Positions 8,045 to 15,719 of a stretch of 47,030 nt of DNA are shown here, piece after piece. The notes below the pieces were generated by a model that did no database searches, was not told the origin of the DNA, and saw only the letters and a program-made list of their open reading frames with translations. Positions within the stretch are counted from its first letter, which is position 1. Every line of letters begins with the position of its first letter. A program made the position numbers and the translations under genes. The stretch is from Oscillospiraceae bacterium. GTDB taxonomy: Bacteria; Bacillota; Clostridia; Oscillospirales; Ruminococcaceae. The stretch lies in contig JAIKWY010000077.1 of the NCBI GenBank assembly GCA_024684395.1, forward strand, positions 1 to 47,030, written 5' to 3'.

Positions 8045-8656
8045 TTACTTATTCAGATCGACCTGTTCGCTTGCCAGATCGCCGAAGCGTGCCTCAAAGG
8101 CATCTGCATTCTCCTGTACAGCCGGTGCAGGCGGATGCGGGAGCTCTTCCTCGGGCGGTGCAGCAGGGAAGTTGTCGCCCTCCTCGGGCAGTGCAGAGAT
8201 CATCTCGAGATGGCTCTTGTACATATCGAACAGGCTGCGCTTGAACTCAGCCACGAGTCTTCTTGCCTCGGCAAGAGCATCCTGCTCTCTGGTGATCTCG
8301 GCATGGTTGCGCTCGAGCAGTGCCTCGTGCTGACGGGTGGTCTCGTCGATCAGGGCAGCAGCTTCTTCCTTTGCCTTATCGGTGATCTGCTCTGCCTTCT
8401 CGCAAGCCTCTGCGATGATGCGGCGGCCTTCCTTCTGGGCGCCGAGCAGTGCATCCTTGATCGCCTCCTCGTCCTTCATGTACTCACGTACCTTCTCAGC
8501 AAGAACGGTGATCTTGTGGTTAGAGTCCTCACGCTCGTTCTCGTACTCCTGGAGCGTTGCCTCGATCTGACCGAGGAACTCGTCTATGTCCTCCGGACGA
8601 TAGCCCCAGGAAGCCTTTTCAAAGCGCTTCTCTCTGATGTCTTTTGCTGTCAACAT
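8045..8656 (-). CDS. divIVA: DivIVA-family cell division/polarity protein
   Basis: 203 residues. The N-terminal membrane-targeting motif reads MLTAKDIREKRFEKASWGYRPEDIDEFLGQI, close to the Bacillus DivIVA/GpsB consensus. A long coiled coil follows, roughly residues 35-140, rich in Glu, Lys and Ala (TLQEYENEREDSNHK through ERNHAEITREQDALAE). The C-terminal tail is Pro/Glu-rich. DivIVA binds curved membrane at septa and poles and recruits division or growth proteins. A strong ribosome site (AAGGAG) and a candidate promoter lie upstream. It is just downstream of ylmH and sepF, the conserved Firmicute order, but a large hairpin separates them. Confidence 0.93.
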   Translation of the reverse strand: MLTAKDIREKRFEKASWGYRPEDIDEFLGQIEATLQEYENEREDSNHKITVLAEKVREYMKDEEAIKDALLGAQKEGRRIIAEACEKAEQITDKAKEEAAALIDETTRQHEALLERNHAEITREQDALAEARRLVAEFKRSLFDMYKSHLEMISALPEEGDNFPAAPPEEELPHPPAPAVQENADAFEARFGDLASEQVDLNK

Positions 8657-8686
8657 GTTCCTTTCACTCCTTATGTGATTCTTATA

Positions 8687-8716
8687 ATACTACAGCGTAG
8701 AACTTTCCGCTGTCAA
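8687..8716 (-). promoter_or_regulatory. Candidate promoter of divIVA
   Basis: On the minus strand TTGACA (8711-8716) is followed after 18 bases by TAGTAT (8687-8692). The -10 is imperfect. It lies about 30 bases upstream of the divIVA ATG. Confidence 0.5.
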
Positions 8717-8744
8717 AATGCCGCTGTTATGCGAGGTACTTCCT

Positions 8745-8789
8745 TTTTTATAGTGAGCGTCAAATCCTCTTTGGCGTTCACTATAAAAA
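8745..8789. repeat. 20-pair palindrome overlapping the ylmH stop codon
   Basis: TTTTTATAGTGAGCGTCAAA (8745-8764) is the inverted repeat of 8770-8789 apart from two positions that remain G-U pairs, with a TCCTC loop. The right arm contains the ylmH stop (TAG, minus strand). Neither side is followed by a typical U-tract beyond the stem itself, although the arms end in A/T runs, so it may act as a bidirectional terminator, an mRNA-stabilising stem or an REP-like element. Confidence 0.7.
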
Positions 8790-9515
8790 CCGGTCGATCA
8801 CGATCCGAAGGCGCCCCTTCTTGGTCATGTCGCCGATCTCCCGCAGGACAAATTTGCCGCTGCCACGCACCGAAAAGACATCACCCGCCGAAAGCAGCTT
8901 TGACGGGTCGGTGCATTCGAGATAGTTCAGGGTCACAAGCCCTGCATGGATCATTTCCAGGCACTGTCCCCGTCCCCGGTTGAGTGCCGTCCGCAGTACC
9001 GCATCGAGTCTCGGAGATGCCACCGTGCCGGTGATCTCCTTCGTTTCCTGCCGGAAATCGCCGGAGAACGGCTCGGTATCCGTCACTTTGACGCCGACTC
9101 TGCCGATCCTTGTCAGGCTCATGCCAACGGAAGCCGCTGCTCCCGTGACAAAGCACTGCACACGCCCTGGCTCCACGAGGATGTCGCCCACCGTGTCACG
9201 CTCCACCTGCTGTGCCATGAGGCTGCCGAGGACATCACGATGTGTCAGCGGGAAAGCCTCCGGGAAGGTGAAGGTCAGGCAGGAGATCGGGTACTCGTCA
9301 TCCGCCGGGGGCATGTCCTCCGGATGGATGCAGAGTATCTCCCGCTGCGCATCGGGATAGCCGCCGAAGAAGCGGTAGCATCCCGCCCGCAGCTCCGCTT
9401 TGAGAAGCGTGTACTGCCGCATGTCCAAAAATGCTGTAAAGCTGCGCCATGCGCCCCGCCGCACCATGTCCTGAACATGGGCGATGAGGATGCGGTCAGC
9501 TTCCTGCTGCTGCAT
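8781..9515 (-). CDS. ylmH: YlmH-type S4-domain RNA-binding protein
   Basis: 244 residues. The N-terminal two thirds is the YlmH fold (RSFTAFLDMRQYTLLKAEL, RFFGGYPDAQREILCI, ITCLTFTFPEAFPLTHRDVLGSLMAQQVERDTVGDI-like region). A C-terminal S4 domain follows (SPRLDAVLRTALNRGRGQCLEMIHAGLVTLNYLE, then SAGDVFSVRGSGKFVLREIG). In Bacillus relatives YlmH binds stalled ribosome large subunits and takes part in quality control. The name comes from the ylm division cluster. The ATG at 9513-9515 is four bases after the sepF stop, so translation is probably coupled. It is the last gene of a long minus-strand run, with its stop inside a large palindrome. Confidence 0.9.
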   Translation of the reverse strand: MQQQEADRILIAHVQDMVRRGAWRSFTAFLDMRQYTLLKAELRAGCYRFFGGYPDAQREILCIHPEDMPPADDEYPISCLTFTFPEAFPLTHRDVLGSLMAQQVERDTVGDILVEPGRVQCFVTGAAASVGMSLTRIGRVGVKVTDTEPFSGDFRQETKEITGTVASPRLDAVLRTALNRGRGQCLEMIHAGLVTLNYLECTDPSKLLSAGDVFSVRGSGKFVLREIGDMTKKGRLRIVIDRFL

Positions 9516-9519
9516 GGTG

Positions 9520-9960
9520 TCAGATGATCACGCCGTTGTTCTCCAGCTCAGCAGCCAGATCGTCGCCGATGAAGCCGACGTTGTACGGAGTGATGATATA
9601 GGTCAGGTTGGCGACCGGTTTCAGGCTGCCGCCGATGGCATAGGAAACACCGACAAGGAAGTCGATAATTCTTCTTCTGTTCTCCGGAGAAGCCGTCTCA
9701 AGGTTCAGAACAACGGTCTTGTGAGCGATCAGGTGATCTGCGATCGCCTTGGCATCAGTGAATACCTCAGGCTTTACAAGAACGACCTGGAGCTGCGCCG
9801 TTGCAGAGATATTGACGATATTGGAAGACGTCTCTCTCTGGGGCTCCATCTCCTCGATCCCGTGATGCGGTGCCGATACTTCCGGATTCGGTGCGGAGGA
9901 ACCGCCCTCCGGTACATCCGAGGGGAAGAAGAATTCTCTCATATTCTTGAAGATTTCCAT
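9520..9960 (-). CDS. sepF: Cell division protein SepF
   Basis: 146 residues. An N-terminal amphipathic stretch (MEIFKNMREFFFP) would bind membrane. A variable linker follows, then the SepF core from about residue 55 (AQLQVVLVKPEVFTDAKAIADHLIAHKTVVLNLE, RRRIIDFLVGVSYAIGGSLKPVANLTYIITPYNVGF). SepF tethers FtsZ filaments to the membrane and helps the septal ring. The start has AGGAGA just upstream. It is followed four bases later by ylmH and preceded by yggS, the same order as in Bacillus without ylmG. Confidence 0.92.
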   Translation of the reverse strand: MEIFKNMREFFFPSDVPEGGSSAPNPEVSAPHHGIEEMEPQRETSSNIVNISATAQLQVVLVKPEVFTDAKAIADHLIAHKTVVLNLETASPENRRRIIDFLVGVSYAIGGSLKPVANLTYIITPYNVGFIGDDLAAELENNGVII

Positions 9961-10026
9961 GATTTTCTCCTATTCTCCGTATGAGCAATTGTTTTTATGA
10001 CGGTGCATACGGACACCAGAATGGTT

Positions 10027-10722
10027 TTATTTGTAAGTCCTTGCGCCGAAGAGCGCAGAACCAACTCTCACGAGGTTCGATCCGAAGCGGATCGCATCGG
10101 CATAGTCATCGGACATGCCCATCGAGAGGATGCGCATATCTGCGCCGGGGAGCTCCTTCGTTTTCAGGAACAGCTCCTGCATCGCTTCCAGATAGCAGGT
10201 ATCCGTCGTCGGAGGCGGGATGGTCATCAGTCCGCAGACATGTACATGCCGGAGCTCGCTGATCTGTTCGAGCAGTGCGGGGATCTCGGAGGGCTCTGCG
10301 CCGCTCTTGGTCTCCTCGCCGCCGATGTTGACTTCAAGGAGGATCTCCTGTGTCAGATCGTGCTTGGCTGCCTGCTTTTCGATCTCCTGTGCCAGAGACA
10401 TCCGATCCACCGAATGGATGAGCCGGATCTGTCCGATCAGGTATTTGACCTTGTTCGCCTGTAACGCCCCGATGAAATCCACCGGCACGCCCGGACGATA
10501 GGCGTCTTTCTTGGACTGCCACTCCTGCACCCGGTTCTCACCGAGGAGGGAGATACCGCAGTCGATCGCCGCATTGACAAGTGCCGGATCCACGGTCTTG
10601 GTCACTGCCATGAAGGCAATGTCCTCCGGGCTCCTGCCGCTCTTCACGGCAGCTTCGGCGATCTCATCCCGGATGCGGGCATAGTTCTCGCATACGGTTT
10701 GCAGCTTACTGTCCATCCGCAT
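10027..10722 (-). CDS. yggS: YggS/YlmE-family PLP homeostasis protein
   Basis: About 231 residues of the single-domain alanine-racemase-like barrel. Motifs are AVTKTVDPALVNAAIDCGISLLGENRVQEW (the Lys that holds pyridoxal phosphate is in AVTK), FIGALQANKVKYLI, HSVDRMSLAQEI, EVNIGGEETKSGAEP, GLMTIPP and SMGMSDDYADAIRFGSNLVRVGSALFG. The family buffers pyridoxal phosphate and is not a racemase. The start is uncertain: ATG at 10722 (MRMDSKLQ) has an AGGAAAGGA site at good spacing, and ATG at 10716 (MDSKLQ) is also possible. The gene overlaps the end of the HlyD-like gene. Confidence 0.92.
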   Translation of the reverse strand: MRMDSKLQTVCENYARIRDEIAEAAVKSGRSPEDIAFMAVTKTVDPALVNAAIDCGISLLGENRVQEWQSKKDAYRPGVPVDFIGALQANKVKYLIGQIRLIHSVDRMSLAQEIEKQAAKHDLTQEILLEVNIGGEETKSGAEPSEIPALLEQISELRHVHVCGLMTIPPPTTDTCYLEAMQELFLKTKELPGADMRILSMGMSDDYADAIRFGSNLVRVGSALFGARTYK

Positions 10723-11926
10723 CAATTCCTTTCCTGATGATGGAATCATAGAGCATCAGATAACCGCTTTCGTTTGTCTGTGCAGAGATCACATAGTCAG
10801 CGCCCTCGTAGATGACGTCCAGCTTCCGGAACTCCGGCTGCTCGCCGTCAAGAACGTATACGCCGCGCACACGCTCCGACTTGCCGTCCTCACCGGTGAT
10901 ATCCTTGAAATGCAGCGCATCTCTGGGCACCATGATGCCCTGGTACTCGCCGCGGATGATCTCCACGGTCTCCGCCCGGTGCTGCACCAGGTCGTGGGAC
11001 ATGGACTGGCAGGTCACGCCGATCACGGTCTTGTCCGCACCGGCTGAGCTGTTGAGCATGGTGATCTCGCCACGGACCGTCTCGGAGGTCGAGGCAAATT
11101 TCAGCGTCACCATATCGCCTTTGTTATAGATCTTCTCGGAATTGTCCACCACAGCCGCCAGCACCCAGCGGTAGCTGTCGATCAGCTTGCCGATAGCGCC
11201 GTTTTCGTTGCCGGGGTTGTCCGTGATCTCTTCGATCCGTTCGGGTGTCAGGCTGGGCACATCTCCGATGCGGAGCGAGTCCTCGTACCCGTCGGCATAG
11301 CTCACGAAATAGGCAGCATCCTCCGCCGTGATGGTTTGCAGGGGCGTTTCCTGCGCCTGTTCGAGCTCGGCGATCTCCGCCTGGAGCTTCTCCATCTTGA
11401 CGGCATAGCTGCTGTCCTTGCCCGTTACGAGCTGGTAGGTGGAGAGCAGCACGAGCATGTCGCCGCGCTTTTCCTGCAGCTCCTCAAGATCGCAGCGTTC
11501 ACGGTCATACAGGAACTCCTTGTAATTCTGCGTGAACAGCTCGGAGATGCCGGAGGGCTGTGCCGTCTGGGTCGTTCCCGGATTGGAGATCCGCTCCATG
11601 AGCGCCAGCTCCGATTTCAGCGAAGCGATCCGCTGCTTGATCTCGATCTGGTTCTCGGTGGAATAGACCCCGGCGATCACACTGCCGACACCGACCTTGC
11701 CGCCGTCGGCGACCTCATAGCTGATGACGCCGCTGCCCTTGTAGGTCAGCACCGATTCGTCCCGGACGAACACGCCCTTGACCCGCTCGGAATCCGTTCC
11801 CACGGACACCAGCGCTGTTTCGGTGACATAATCCACATTCACGGCACGGTATGCCACATTCACCACCGTCAGGATGACAAAGATCGCCACAACGACGAGA
11901 ACGATCGTCATCATTCCGTTGTACAT
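10706..11926 (-). CDS. HlyD-like membrane-anchored adaptor protein
   Basis: 406 residues. One N-terminal transmembrane helix (MMTIVLVVVAIFVILTVVNVAYRAV) is followed by an extracytoplasmic part. A lipoyl/barrel-sandwich half (KGVFVRDESVLTYKGSGVISYEVADGGKVGVGSVIAGVYS) leads into a coiled coil (about residues 90-200). The second half returns to barrel elements (WVLAAVVDNSEKIYNKGDMVTLKF, IMVPRDALHFKD). This is the layout of membrane fusion/adaptor subunits of efflux or secretion systems, but no ABC transporter gene is next to it. It sits between hfq and yggS in a division/RNA cluster, a placement seen in clostridial relatives, so a cell-envelope role is inferred. GGAG lies seven bases before the ATG. 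Confidence 0.75.
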   Translation of the reverse strand: MYNGMMTIVLVVVAIFVILTVVNVAYRAVNVDYVTETALVSVGTDSERVKGVFVRDESVLTYKGSGVISYEVADGGKVGVGSVIAGVYSTENQIEIKQRIASLKSELALMERISNPGTTQTAQPSGISELFTQNYKEFLYDRERCDLEELQEKRGDMLVLLSTYQLVTGKDSSYAVKMEKLQAEIAELEQAQETPLQTITAEDAAYFVSYADGYEDSLRIGDVPSLTPERIEEITDNPGNENGAIGKLIDSYRWVLAAVVDNSEKIYNKGDMVTLKFASTSETVRGEITMLNSSAGADKTVIGVTCQSMSHDLVQHRAETVEIIRGEYQGIMVPRDALHFKDITGEDGKSERVRGVYVLDGEQPEFRKLDVIYEGADYVISAQTNESGYLMLYDSIIRKGIDADGQ

Positions 11927-11938
11927 AGGCAGACTCCG

Positions 11939-12181
11939 TTATTCGCTCTTCTCGGGCTCGTTGTCCAGGATGGATACCGGACGAGAGGGCGCAATGGTGG
12001 AGATAGCGTGCTTGTAGACAAGCTGCTGCTGTCCCTGACAATCGAAGATCACGACGTAGTTGTCGAATCCCTTGACGATGCCCTTGCACTGGAAACCGTT
12101 GACAAGGTAGGTGGTCACGAGGATGCGCTCCTTGCGTGCCTGATTCAGGAATGTATCCTGGAGGTTCATCATTTTGTTCAT
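11939..12181 (-). CDS. hfq: RNA chaperone Hfq
   Basis: 80 residues of the bacterial Sm fold. It starts [20 protein letters not shown], in line with the Hfq N-terminal helix (LQDxFLNxxRK). Sm1 reads [25 protein letters not shown], with the conserved Gly and Asp. Sm2 reads [16 protein letters not shown], corresponding to the YKHAISTI core that lines the RNA pore. Hfq hexamers join small RNAs with mRNAs. The frame is open 22 codons further upstream, but AAGGAG lies correctly before the ATG at 12179-12181. The miaA-hfq order (miaA upstream) is conserved widely in bacteria. Two small hairpins occupy the leader between miaA and hfq. Confidence 0.95.
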   Translation of the reverse strand: MNKMMNLQDTFLNQARKERILVTTYLVNGFQCKGIVKGFDNYVVIFDCQGQQQLVYKHAISTIAPSRPVSILDNEPEKSE

Positions 12182-12198
12182 TGCTTTCTCCTTTCTGG

Positions 12199-12249
12199 TG
12201 CAGCCTTGCTGCATCTGAAGTGCTTCTGTATCTTGCTGTAAAAGCACTT
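12199..12249 (-). promoter_or_regulatory. Two hairpins in the hfq leader
   Basis: TGCAGC-CTT-GCTGCA (12199-12213) is a perfect six-pair stem that starts about 17 bases upstream of the hfq ATG, near its ribosome site. AAGTGCTT (12218-12225) pairs with AAGCACTT (12242-12249). Neither has a U-tract. They could modulate hfq translation, possibly by Hfq itself, but this is inference. Confidence 0.4.
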
Positions 12250-12262
12250 ATTACCCATTATA

Positions 12263-13201
12263 TCATAAAAATTTGGTTTTGGCTATGATTTTTTGCGCTT
12301 TTTCCAAAATTTTTCGCACTTCGTCACTTTCGCACATCTTTAACCAATGAATTTGAGCATTTCGACGAAACCAGGTGAGCTGGCGCTTGGCATAGCGCCG
12401 TGTTTCCCGCCGGATGTCGTCCAGGCATTCATCAAGCGGCTTTCCCCCCGCAAAATAGGGAAAAAGCTCCTTATAACCGATGGCAGCGCCCGCCGTGGCA
12501 GTCTCCTGCTGCATGGCGGCTTCTACCTCTTCTAAAAGCCCATTCTGCGCCATTTGTGTGACTCTCCGGTCGATCCGGTCATAGAGCACTTCCCGCTCCC
12601 AGTCGAGCCCGATGTACAAAGCGTCATAGGGCGAGGGGCGGGCGGCGTTTTTTTGCTTATATTCCGTGAAGGTCATGCCCGTTGTCAGGCAGACCTCCAG
12701 CGCCCGGATGACCCGGACGGTGTTGTTCGGGTGGATGGCAGCAGCTGCCTCCGGGTCGAGGGCGGCGAGCTGCGCATGGAGCGCCTCTTTCCCCTCCACG
12801 GCAAGCCGCTGTGTCAGTTGCTCCCGCATACCGGTGTCCTGCTCCTCCGCCGGGAAATCCATCCCGCCGAGCACGGTATCCACATACAGCCCCGTGCCGC
12901 CGACCATCACCGGGAGATGCCCCCGTGCTGTGATCTCGGCGATCTTCGCATGGGCAAGCCCCGCATACTCCGCCACGGAGAACCGGTGATCCCTCGGTAT
13001 CACGCTGATCAGATGATGCGGCACGCCCTGCATCTCGGCTTCCGTGGGCTTTGCCGAAGCGATGTCGAGCCCTTCATAGATCTGCATGGAATCGGCGGAG
13101 ATGACCTCCCCGCCGTATGCCCTGGCAAGCGCCACGCCGAGCGCCGTTTTGCCCGAAGCCGTCGGACCGACAACGGTGAGGACTTTTGGTTTCTCTGTCA
13201 T
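12263..13201 (-). CDS. miaA: tRNA dimethylallyltransferase
   Basis: 312 residues. The Walker A-like P-loop GPTASGKTALGVALA starts at residue 12. Further motifs are ISADSMQIYEGLDIASAKPTEAE, HHLISV, VMVGGTGLYVDTVLGGMDF and the C-terminal RRETRRYAKRQLTWFRRN. The enzyme adds an isopentenyl group to A37 of tRNAs reading UNN codons, making the substrate for MiaB, which is encoded about 8 kb away on the same strand. Its ATG overlaps the mutL stop (ATGA), so the two are translationally coupled. Length and start are normal for the family. Confidence 0.95.
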   Translation of the reverse strand: MTEKPKVLTVVGPTASGKTALGVALARAYGGEVISADSMQIYEGLDIASAKPTEAEMQGVPHHLISVIPRDHRFSVAEYAGLAHAKIAEITARGHLPVMVGGTGLYVDTVLGGMDFPAEEQDTGMREQLTQRLAVEGKEALHAQLAALDPEAAAAIHPNNTVRVIRALEVCLTTGMTFTEYKQKNAARPSPYDALYIGLDWEREVLYDRIDRRVTQMAQNGLLEEVEAAMQQETATAGAAIGYKELFPYFAGGKPLDECLDDIRRETRRYAKRQLTWFRRNAQIHWLKMCESDEVRKILEKAQKIIAKTKFL

Positions 13202-15198
13202 ACCCGCCTCCGGAACTGCCGTTCGAGGTTGTATTTCGACATGGTGAACATCACCGGCCGCCCGTGCGGGCAGTGGCGGATGCTCTCGTCATTGCAGACA
13301 CGCTCGGCGAGCGCCTGCAATTCCTCGATGGAATTTTTGTCATTCGCCTTGATGGCGGATTTGCACGCCATTTCATGCAACATATCATCGAGCACATGGG
13401 ACTGCGGGTTGATCTTCCCGAGGAAGAGATTGTGCGCCAGCTCCTGCACGATCTCGTCGAGGTCGAGCCCGTCGAAGAAGATGGGTGCTCCGGTCGTCAC
13501 GGCATAGGGACGGCGGGAGAAATCGAACGAGAAGCCGAGCCGTTCAAGCAGCTCCGTCTGCGCCTCCATTGCGTCAAATTCGTCCGTTGTGAGCAGCACC
13601 CGGCAGGGCTCTAAGAGCATCTGGCGGTACTGGCGGCAGTTCTCCTTCCGCAGCCGCTCAAAGATCACACGCTCATGGGCAGCGTGCTTGTCGATGATGA
13701 TGAATGTATCCCCGGACTGCGCCAGGATATAATTCGCAAACAGCTCCCCCACGACCTTCACGTCCGGGAACGGCTCTGTCTGGAGCTCCTGCACAGGCGG
13801 TTCCTCCGGCACGGACGGCGGAACGGGCATGGATACGGGCTGTGGTGCAGGCTGCGTCGGTGTCTCAGGAAACTCCTCCGTATCGTCGGATGCGTCGATC
13901 AGCGGGAAATCTCCGGATGATACGGCGACCTTCGGCGGCGACTGCTCCGCAAAGGAGGACACATGCGGTTCCTGTACGGGCGGCGCAGGTGCGACCTCCG
14001 GCGGCAGTCCGAACGGCATATCCCCGGACAAAAGCGGCGCAGCTGCGGGCTTTTCCGGCGCAGGCTGCGGCGGTGCGGGGGCGACGGGCGGTGCGGGGGC
14101 TTGCAGCACGGGCTTCGGGGGCTCGGCAACAAGCGGTCTCTGCTCATAGACAGGCTCCGGCGCTCCGGCATACCAGTCGCGCTCCGGGGCTTTCAGTTCA
14201 TAGATCAGACCCTCGGTCAGCATTGCATTTTTTAATGCAAAATAGACCGCATTGATGACCCGTTTCTCGTCCGAAAAACGCACCTCCGCCTTGGCGGGAT
14301 GGATGTTGACATCGAGCGTATCCGGCGGCATTTCGAGCATCAGCACACATGCCGGGAACTTCCCGACCATCACGAGATTATCATAGGCGCTCTCCAGTGC
14401 CGTTGTCAGCGCACGGGAGCGGACATAACGGGAATTGACGAAAAACGTCTGGAAACTGCGGTTCGGGCGGCTGTAGAGCGGGCGCACCGCATAGCCGTGT
14501 ACCCGGATGCCGTCCGTTTCGGCATCCACCGGGATCAGCCCCGAGGCGAACTCCCGCCCGTACACCGCGCGGATGACCGACAGCAGCGAGCCTGTGCCGT
14601 CCGTGTGGAAGATCAGCTTGTTGTCCTTCAGGAACCGGAAGGCGATCTCCGGGTGGGAAATGGCGATCTTCTGGACGATCTGCGAAACGGCAGCGCCCTC
14701 CGCCGAATCCCGCTTCATGAACTTGCGGCGGGCGGGGACGTTGAAGAACAGCTCCTTGATGACAAGGGTCGTGCCGTTCGGGCAGCCGCATTCCTCGGGC
14801 TCTCCGGTCTCGGTGCCGGCGATCTCGTAGCGGGTGCCGTACTCGTCCTCCGGGCGCTTGGTCATGAGCGTGACCTTTGCCACGGCGGCGATGGATGCCA
14901 GCGCCTCGCCCCGGAATCCGAGCGTCAGGATGCTGTCAAGGTCATCCTTTTCGGAGATCTTGCTCGTGGCATGGCGCAGAAATGCCGTCGGCACGTCCTC
15001 CCTTGCCATGCCGCAGCCGTCATCGACGATGCGCATGAAGGAGGTGCCGCCGTCCTTGATCTCGACGGTGACATGCCGTGCCCCTGCATCTATGGAATTT
15101 TCGACCAGCTCCTTGATGACGGATGACGGACGCTCGATGACCTCACCGGCTGCGATCAGCTCGGATACGGATTTATCGAGGACGTTGATGACGGGCAT
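13198..15198 (-). CDS. mutL: DNA mismatch repair protein MutL
   Basis: 666 residues. The GHKL ATPase N-terminus carries NVLDKSVSELIAAGEVIERPSSVIKELVENSIDAGA, then DDGCGM, ATSKI and GFRGEALASI. A Pro/Ala/Gln-rich linker covers roughly residues 340-475. The C-terminal domain holds DKHAAHERVIFERL, matching the endonuclease pattern D-x-HA-x2-E-x4-E of MutL proteins that nick DNA themselves, and ends with CPHGRPVMF, another endonuclease-site motif. This fits bacteria lacking MutH. The start has GGAG upstream. It lies downstream of mutS with two unrelated genes between them and is coupled to miaA. Confidence 0.96.
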   Translation of the reverse strand: MPVINVLDKSVSELIAAGEVIERPSSVIKELVENSIDAGARHVTVEIKDGGTSFMRIVDDGCGMAREDVPTAFLRHATSKISEKDDLDSILTLGFRGEALASIAAVAKVTLMTKRPEDEYGTRYEIAGTETGEPEECGCPNGTTLVIKELFFNVPARRKFMKRDSAEGAAVSQIVQKIAISHPEIAFRFLKDNKLIFHTDGTGSLLSVIRAVYGREFASGLIPVDAETDGIRVHGYAVRPLYSRPNRSFQTFFVNSRYVRSRALTTALESAYDNLVMVGKFPACVLMLEMPPDTLDVNIHPAKAEVRFSDEKRVINAVYFALKNAMLTEGLIYELKAPERDWYAGAPEPVYEQRPLVAEPPKPVLQAPAPPVAPAPPQPAPEKPAAAPLLSGDMPFGLPPEVAPAPPVQEPHVSSFAEQSPPKVAVSSGDFPLIDASDDTEEFPETPTQPAPQPVSMPVPPSVPEEPPVQELQTEPFPDVKVVGELFANYILAQSGDTFIIIDKHAAHERVIFERLRKENCRQYRQMLLEPCRVLLTTDEFDAMEAQTELLERLGFSFDFSRRPYAVTTGAPIFFDGLDLDEIVQELAHNLFLGKINPQSHVLDDMLHEMACKSAIKANDKNSIEELQALAERVCNDESIRHCPHGRPVMFTMSKYNLERQFRRRV

Positions 15199-15240
15199 AG
15201 TGTTCTCCTTTCAAATGGTGCTGCATGCAGCAGCTTCCTA

Positions 15241-15687
15241 TCAATAACCGACAACGAGGCGGACGATCCCGACTACCAGCAGCACCGCCGATGCGATGAA
15301 ATGGAACTTGCACTCCGATGCCGCTTCCCGGAAGGGGAGCTTCTCGATCAGCATACGCTTTCCGATCCCGTACACCGGCGGTGTCAGACAATTCAGAAGA
15401 TGCATTGCCGCCGGCGCATTTGCGATCGTGACCGCAGCAGAGATCAGCATCCAGATCAGCAGATAGAGCCCTGCGATGATGATGCATTCCATCGCCATGC
15501 CGAGCGCCTTCTGTTCCTTGCGCTGTTTTTCCATCGTAGCCTGCACGAAGGTCTCTGCCATGTGCTCCTTTGCCTGCTGATAGCTGTCATCCCGCTTGGG
15601 ATCGACCGGTCTGTATTCCTCGCCGGGTGCGAGCTGTTCGAGCATCAGATCCTCGGCGATGGTTTTTGTTGGTTCGTTCTCATTCAT
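15241..15687 (-). CDS. Small membrane protein of unknown function
   Basis: 148 residues, not recognised. The first 60 are polar and charged (MNENEPTKTIAEDLMLEQLAPGEEY, then KRDDSYQQAKEHMAETFV). Hydrophobic helices follow: MECIIIAGLYLLIWMLISAAVTIA, a short amphipathic middle with LLNCLTPPVYGIGKRMLIEKLPF, and FHFIASAVLLVVGIVRLVVGY at the end. This suggests two membrane spans with the N-terminus in the cytoplasm. GGAGG precedes the ATG. It lies between a diguanylate cyclase gene and mutL on the same strand, with gaps of about 30-40 bases, so it is probably in the same transcript. No function is claimed. Confidence 0.7.
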   Translation of the reverse strand: MNENEPTKTIAEDLMLEQLAPGEEYRPVDPKRDDSYQQAKEHMAETFVQATMEKQRKEQKALGMAMECIIIAGLYLLIWMLISAAVTIANAPAAMHLLNCLTPPVYGIGKRMLIEKLPFREAASECKFHFIASAVLLVVGIVRLVVGY

Positions 15688-15719
15688 GGGGGTTCCTCCG
15701 ATCCTGTCAGGGATTCGCC

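Noticed and set aside
5234-8983. Open frame of 1249 codons on the plus strand
   Set aside because: It lies antisense to ileS and divIVA, which have clear family motifs. High G+C at third positions and lack of stop triplets in the opposite strand explain it.
15213-15240. GCTGCATGCAGC palindrome after mutL start region
   Set aside because: Short, without loop or U-tract; likely chance in GC-rich spacer sequence.
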